Shown: positions 28,362 to 32,408 of the stretch, one piece after another
Numbering within the stretch: the first letter of the stretch is position 1
How the letters are laid out: every line of letters begins with the position of its first letter
From: a virus
DNA: 32,408 nucleotides
Virus record (IMG/VR): IMGVR_UViG_3300046028_003616
Span: 1 to 32,408 of that record
Strand: one strand, 5' to 3'
Program-made: the position numbers and the translations under genes
The notes under the pieces: model-generated
Database searches by the model: none
What the model was told of the DNA's origin: nothing
What the model saw: the letters and a program-made list of their open reading frames with translations, nothing else

Positions 28362-30535
28362 AAGACAAAGACATCATAGAAACCGCATTGCACCGCATGA
28401 CAATGGCGATTGCCGCCTATTCGGATAGCCGTGAGGATGAACTAGATGATCTTCGATTCTACGCAGCAAGTCCTGACAACCAGTTCCAATGGCCCGCCGA
28501 CGTGTTGGCTACTCGGGGATCGGTGCAAGGTCAAACCATCAACGCCCGCCCCTGCCTTACCATCAACAAACTCCCCCAGCACGTTAGACAGGTCACCAAT
28601 GATCAGCGCCAAAATCGCCCAAGTGGGAAAGTAATCCCTGCGGATGATAAGGCTGACATTGAAGTGGCTGAGATTTTCAACGGCATGGTGCGTCATATTG
28701 AGTATATGTCTGACGCAGATGTGGCGTACGACACCGCCTGTGAGAACCAAGTGGCGTATGGGGAGGGCTATATCCGGTTGCTGACCGAGTATGAGAGCGC
28801 CAATTCGTTTGATCAGAACATCAAGATCGGGCGTATTCGCAACTCCTTCTCAGTCTACATGGATCCAACGATCCAAGACCCTTGCGGTTCAGACGCCCAA
28901 TGGTGTTTTGTGACTGAAGACCTGATGCTTGAAGACTTTGAGCGTATGTTTCCGGATGCCCAACCTGTGTCGTCCTTACAGGCGCAGAGCGTGGGTAACG
29001 AATCCTACGCCCCTTGGTTAAGCGTAGACACCATTCGGATTGCCGACTATTACTACGTTGAGCATGAGAAAGCTACGCTAAATCTATATTACGGCAACGT
29101 GAGTACCATGAAAGGCTCACCCGAAGACCAGCAAATGGTTCAGTTGGGCATGAAACCACTCAAAAGCCGTATTGTTGACGTTAAAAAAGTCAAGCATTGC
29201 AAGATTAATGGTTTTGAGGTGTTGGAATCTAACGATTGGGCAGGCGACTGGATTCCGGTTGTGCGGGTGGTCGGCAACGAATTTGAGATTGACGGTCGCA
29301 TCCATGTGTCGGGCATTGTTCGTAACGCCAAAGACGCACAACGGATGTACAACTATTGGGTGAGTCAAGAGGCTGAGATGTTGGCACTTGCCCCCAAAGC
29401 GCCATTCATTGGCTACGGTGGTCAGTTTGAAGGCTACGAAATGCAATGGAAGACTGCCAACACCACTAACTGGCCTTACCTTGAGGTTAACCCCGATGTG
29501 ACCGATGGTGCGGGCGGTACATTACCGCTACCCCAACGGGCGCAGCCCCCTATGGCGTCAAGTGGTTTGCTGCAAGCCAAAGCGGGCGCAAGCGACGATA
29601 TTAAGTCAACTACTGGGCAGTATGACTCAAGCCTTGGTGCGACTTCTAACGAGCGTTCTGGCAAAGCCATCATGGCGCGTGAGCGCCAAGGCGACACCGG
29701 CACCTACCACTACGTTGACAACTTAGCGCGCGCAATTCGGCACATCACACGCCAAATCATTAACTTAGTGCCTAAGATTTACGACACGCAACGGGTAGCT
29801 AGAATCATGGGCGAGGACGGTGAGCCTAACTCAGCCAAGATTGACCCAATGCAGCAAGAGCCGGTCAAAAAGATTATCGACCAAAACGGTATTGAGATTG
29901 AGAAGATTTACAACCCTGGTGTTGGAACGTATGACGTGATGGTCACGACTGGCCCGAGCTACATGACCAAACGCCAAGAGGCGTTGGAGTCGATGGGGCA
30001 GCTACTCCAAGGCAACCCACAACTGTGGGCAGTTGCGGGCGATCTGTTTATCAAGAACATGGATTGGCCAGGCGCGCAAGAGATGGCTAAACGCTTTGCC
30101 AAGACCATTGATCCTAAGTTGATGGAAGACGGCGACAAGGATCCCGCACTCCAAGCCGCTGAGCAACAAATGCAAGCAATGGCTCAAGAGATGGAACAAA
30201 TGCACGGGATGCTGCAAAACGTGGCTAAGTCTTTGGAGGTGCAAGAGTCTGAGCGCAAAGACTATGAGGCGCAGATCAAAGCCTTTGATGCTGAAACCAA
30301 GCGTATTTCTGCGGTGCAAGCGGGTATGACTTTTGAGCAGATCCAAGACATTGTGATGGGTACGGTTGCAGCGGCTATGGACACGGGTGATCTAATTGGT
30401 AACGCACCCCAGCGTGAGCAGTTTGAGATGCCACAGATGGATCAAAACATGATGCAACCGCCTATGGATCAGGGTATGCAAGAGCCGCCACCTGAGCAGA
30501 TGATGCAACAACCTCCGATGGAGCAACCACAATGA
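28358..30535 (+). CDS. P22-type portal protein (725 aa)
   Basis: At 725 residues it has the same length as P22 gp1. Family motifs include TINARPCLTINKLPQHVRQV (about 64-83), QNRPSGKVIPADDKADIEVA, ENQVAYGEGYIRLLTEYES and FSVYMDPTIQDPCGSDAQWC. The late stem region has TGQYDSSLGATSNERSGKAI. The C-terminal 150 residues are Gln/Met-rich and helical (QAMAQEMEQMHGMLQNVAKS), which suits the long barrel of P22 portals, and the last 40 residues are Met/Pro/Gln repeats. The dodecamer forms the DNA channel where terminase docks and where gp4 binds. ATGA overlaps at both ends. Confidence 0.93.
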   Translation: MKDKDIIETALHRMTMAIAAYSDSREDELDDLRFYAASPDNQFQWPADVLATRGSVQGQTINARPCLTINKLPQHVRQVTNDQRQNRPSGKVIPADDKADIEVAEIFNGMVRHIEYMSDADVAYDTACENQVAYGEGYIRLLTEYESANSFDQNIKIGRIRNSFSVYMDPTIQDPCGSDAQWCFVTEDLMLEDFERMFPDAQPVSSLQAQSVGNESYAPWLSVDTIRIADYYYVEHEKATLNLYYGNVSTMKGSPEDQQMVQLGMKPLKSRIVDVKKVKHCKINGFEVLESNDWAGDWIPVVRVVGNEFEIDGRIHVSGIVRNAKDAQRMYNYWVSQEAEMLALAPKAPFIGYGGQFEGYEMQWKTANTTNWPYLEVNPDVTDGAGGTLPLPQRAQPPMASSGLLQAKAGASDDIKSTTGQYDSSLGATSNERSGKAIMARERQGDTGTYHYVDNLARAIRHITRQIINLVPKIYDTQRVARIMGEDGEPNSAKIDPMQQEPVKKIIDQNGIEIEKIYNPGVGTYDVMVTTGPSYMTKRQEALESMGQLLQGNPQLWAVAGDLFIKNMDWPGAQEMAKRFAKTIDPKLMEDGDKDPALQAAEQQMQAMAQEMEQMHGMLQNVAKSLEVQESERKDYEAQIKAFDAETKRISAVQAGMTFEQIQDIVMGTVAAAMDTGDLIGNAPQREQFEMPQMDQNMMQPPMDQGMQEPPPEQMMQQPPMEQPQ

Positions 30536-30894
30536 AGTGCAACGATTTCGTAGGTATGTTGTTTTTGGCGCGTGACGTGGTGCATAGTGTGCATTTAAAC
30601 ACCCGCAGTTACGCCAAGCACAAAGCAACTCAAAAGTTCTATGAGAACATCATTGATTTGGCTGATTCGTTTGCAGAAGCCTACCAAGGCAGACATGGTT
30701 TGATTGGCTCAATCACTTTGCAATCGGCTAAGAAAACAGCCAACGTGACTGAGTTTCTTGAGAATCAACTTGAAGAGATTGAAGAGTGTCGCTACAAAGT
30801 GTGCGGCAAAGATGATGCGCCTTTGCAGAATCTGATTGACGGCATTATTGAGCTGTACCTGTCAACTCTTTACAGACTTAAATTCTTATCATGA
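30532..30894 (+). CDS. DUF5856-like, Dps/ferritin-like helical phage protein (120 aa)
   Basis: The N-terminus FVGMLFLARDVVHSVHLNTR, then SYAKHKATQKFYENIIDLAD and SFAEAYQGRHGL, follows a pattern of conserved phage proteins (DUF5856) with Dps-like helix spacing: H, HxxHL and E/D residues placed where ferritin-like proteins bind metal. The remainder (VTEFLENQLEEIEECRYKVC) completes a four-helix outline. Function unproven; binding of metal or DNA inside the head has been suggested only by fold similarity. Start fused to the portal stop (ATGA). Confidence 0.7.
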   Translation: MKCNDFVGMLFLARDVVHSVHLNTRSYAKHKATQKFYENIIDLADSFAEAYQGRHGLIGSITLQSAKKTANVTEFLENQLEEIEECRYKVCGKDDAPLQNLIDGIIELYLSTLYRLKFLS

Positions 30895-31112
30895 TCACGC
30901 CAGTCATTGTTAGTGATCCACCAATTACTAACCCTGACGGGTCAATGTCGATTGATTTTGTTGCACGATATGAAAGCTATGTGTTGAAAGACGCCATTGT
31001 TGGCGCACCTAGTTATATCAGTTCATTAACTGTAAATGAAATCGACACAATAGAAGTTGAGCGGTTTACCGCTTGGTACGACATTGTGACCGCACCGGTA
31101 GTTGAAGAATAA
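30891..31112 (+). CDS. Hypothetical protein (73 aa)
   Basis: ATG at 30891 is fused to the previous stop (ATGA). The 73-aa product begins MITPVIVSDPPITNPDGSMS and is a small beta/alpha protein with many Ile, Val and Tyr and an acidic end (PVVEE). No family recognised. It ends two bases before the start of the beta-repeat protein, so it may belong to that structure as an adaptor, but this is positional inference only. Confidence 0.62.
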   Translation: MITPVIVSDPPITNPDGSMSIDFVARYESYVLKDAIVGAPSYISSLTVNEIDTIEVERFTAWYDIVTAPVVEE

Positions 31113-31114
31113 TC

Positions 31115-32408
31115 ATGGCAAATAGATACTGGGTCGGCGGTACAGGCTCTTGGAACGCAACCACAACTAATTGGTCTGCATCATCAGGTGGTGCGGGTGG
31201 TGCATCTGTGCCAACCCTTGTAGATGATGTGTTTTTTGACACGCTGTCTAACGCCACGGCGTATGTTTGTACTTTAACCGTTGCACCTGTTTGCCGTAGT
31301 GTTTCAATTGCGGGGCCAGCCGTGGGGAACGTGACCATTGCAAGTTCTGTTGGTTGGTCAATTTATGGGTCGTTAACAATTGCCGCTACAGGTGTCACTT
31401 GGACAATGACAAATGTTTTATTTTTTGTCGCAACAACAGCAGGTTGGACAATAACAACCAACGGCGTTTCTTTACCTTTAATTGTTCAATTTAGTGGTGC
31501 TGGTGGCGGTGGTTGGACTCTTGGCAGCGCTTTGACTGCCGGAAATGGAATTCAATTCCGTAACGGGACGCTGACCACAAACAATTTTAATATGACCACT
31601 AGCAATAACTTTGATTTAACAGGCGCAAATGCGCGCACGTTAAATCTTGGTTCATCGACTATAACTTGTTCAGTTTGGAACGCATTAGCCGCAACCAATT
31701 TGACGCTTAACGCAGGTACATCAACAATTACGTTAACAGGTGCTGCGGGTTCATTTAGCGGCGGTGGCTTGACGTATTACAACGTCACAAAAAATAATAA
31801 TGGGTTTATTATTAATGATGCAAACAACACGTTTAATGCGCTGACTAATACAACAATTTTATTTAATGTAACTTACGTTTGTTCATTTGCAGGAAATCAA
31901 ACAATTGGTACGTTAACTATTAACGGCGGCGCGCAGCAAACTCGTAGAGCAGCAATACAGGGGACAACGCCAGGCGTTCAAGTGACGTTAACCGTAGCTA
32001 CTTTTGTAACCAATGGCTACATTGACTTTCGTGATATTAATTTGGCGGGTGCGGCATCACCATTGACCGTCGCAACAGGCGGGGACGCTGGCAACAACAC
32101 AAACATTACTTTACAAACGCCTAAGACCGTCTATTGGAGTCTTGTGGCGGGCGGCGCTTGGACTGCAACAGCATGGGCGTTAACTTCAGGCGGCACACCC
32201 GCGCTTGCTAATTATCCGCTTGCACAAGATACCGTAATTATTGAAGACGCAGGGTTAAACTCAGGCACAACAATAACATTTACTACCAATTATGTTGGTA
32301 CGATAGACGCATCAACTCGCACATTGCCAATGACGCTTTCAGCGGCGGGTACTTTTCCAACTATATGTGGCAACGTAACTTTATCATCTGCTGTCACAAC
32401 AACAACTT
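31115..32408 (+). CDS. Long beta-repeat protein, probable virion adhesin (3' end outside window)
   Basis: A frame starts at ATG 31115, two bases after the preceding stop, and stays open to the window end (431 complete codons). The start MANRYWVGGTGSWNATTTNW then SASSGGAGGASVPTLVDDVF is a motif known from many environmental phage proteins. The body is a chain of Thr/Asn/Ala-rich beta strands with repeated patterns such as ATNLTLNAGTSTITLTGAAG, which suggests a parallel beta-helix. YWSLVAGGAWTATAWALTSG (about 346-365) resembles the N-terminal motif, so the module may be repeated. The likely role is a fibre or surface adhesin, unusual in lying between portal and coat. No enzyme motif seen. Confidence 0.75.
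   Translation, partial: MANRYWVGGTGSWNATTTNWSASSGGAGGASVPTLVDDVFFDTLSNATAYVCTLTVAPVCRSVSIAGPAVGNVTIASSVGWSIYGSLTIAATGVTWTMTNVLFFVATTAGWTITTNGVSLPLIVQFSGAGGGGWTLGSALTAGNGIQFRNGTLTTNNFNMTTSNNFDLTGANARTLNLGSSTITCSVWNALAATNLTLNAGTSTITLTGAAGSFSGGGLTYYNVTKNNNGFIINDANNTFNALTNTTILFNVTYVCSFAGNQTIGTLTINGGAQQTRRAAIQGTTPGVQVTLTVATFVTNGYIDFRDINLAGAASPLTVATGGDAGNNTNITLQTPKTVYWSLVAGGAWTATAWALTSGGTPALANYPLAQDTVIIEDAGLNSGTTITFTTNYVGTIDASTRTLPMTLSAAGTFPTICGNVTLSSAVTTTT

Overview
The window is part of a tailed double-stranded DNA phage genome with a P22-like (short-tailed, podovirus-type) virion module. The marks are a P22-type portal (725 codons), the end of a P22-type coat protein, homologues of the tail proteins gp4 and gp10, three ejection-type internal proteins, a large terminase and an Sf6-type small terminase. 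Base composition is moderate, genes are tightly packed, and start/stop overlaps (ATGA, TAATG) are common. The gene set (glycine-rich fibre, cupin, Gp88-like protein, PAPS-reductase-like protein, Sak4-like recombinase) resembles environmental phages of Gram-negative hosts; a freshwater betaproteobacterial host is only a guess. No integrase or tRNA gene was seen.

Layout. (1) 1-13081, + strand: late genes, with coat C-terminus, a 131-aa and a 54-aa protein, gp4-like, an opposite-strand HNH/AP2 endonuclease, gp10-like, glycine-rich fibre, cupin, three ejection proteins, then lysis genes (coiled-coil membrane protein, 3TM-type holin, second small membrane protein, GH108 endolysin). (2) 13180-21416, - strand: an early operon. 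Its far end carries a chain of very small genes, including a ribbon-helix-helix protein, a winged-helix protein and small membrane proteins. Its near end carries a recombination/replication set: VRR-NUC, PAPS-reductase-like PP-loop protein, SF2 helicase, acetyltransferase, Cas4-like PD-(D/E)XK nuclease, DUF669 protein and Sak4-like ATPase. (3) 21417-21534: a divergent regulatory gap. (4) 21535-23898, + strand: small HTH protein, a 61-aa protein and a primase-polymerase/AAA protein. (5) 23899-24077: a repeat- and dyad-rich convergent gap, a good candidate replication origin. (6) 24073-25789, - strand: small terminase, a terminator, two tiny hydrophobic peptides, a Gp88-like Cys-rich protein and a 77-aa protein. 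(7) 25790-26172: a long gap with phased heptamers, about nine copies of a 15-bp dyad repeat and a run of 13 G, directly before the large terminase; a candidate packaging or control site. (8) 26173-32408, + strand: large terminase, a 133-aa structural-type protein, GroES-like protein, portal, DUF5856-like protein, and the start of a long beta-repeat protein cut by the window end.

The right-end head genes and the left-end coat/tail genes run in the same direction. Scaffold and the coat N-terminus are the parts missing between them, so the window probably comes from a circular or circularly permuted genome in which the late operon runs terL-portal-(scaffold-coat)-tail-ejection-lysis. The most unusual content is the two repeat-rich control regions (23899-24077 and 25838-26125), the HNH cassette framed by near-identical 17-bp direct repeats, and a set of very short genes recognisable mainly by their translational overlaps.
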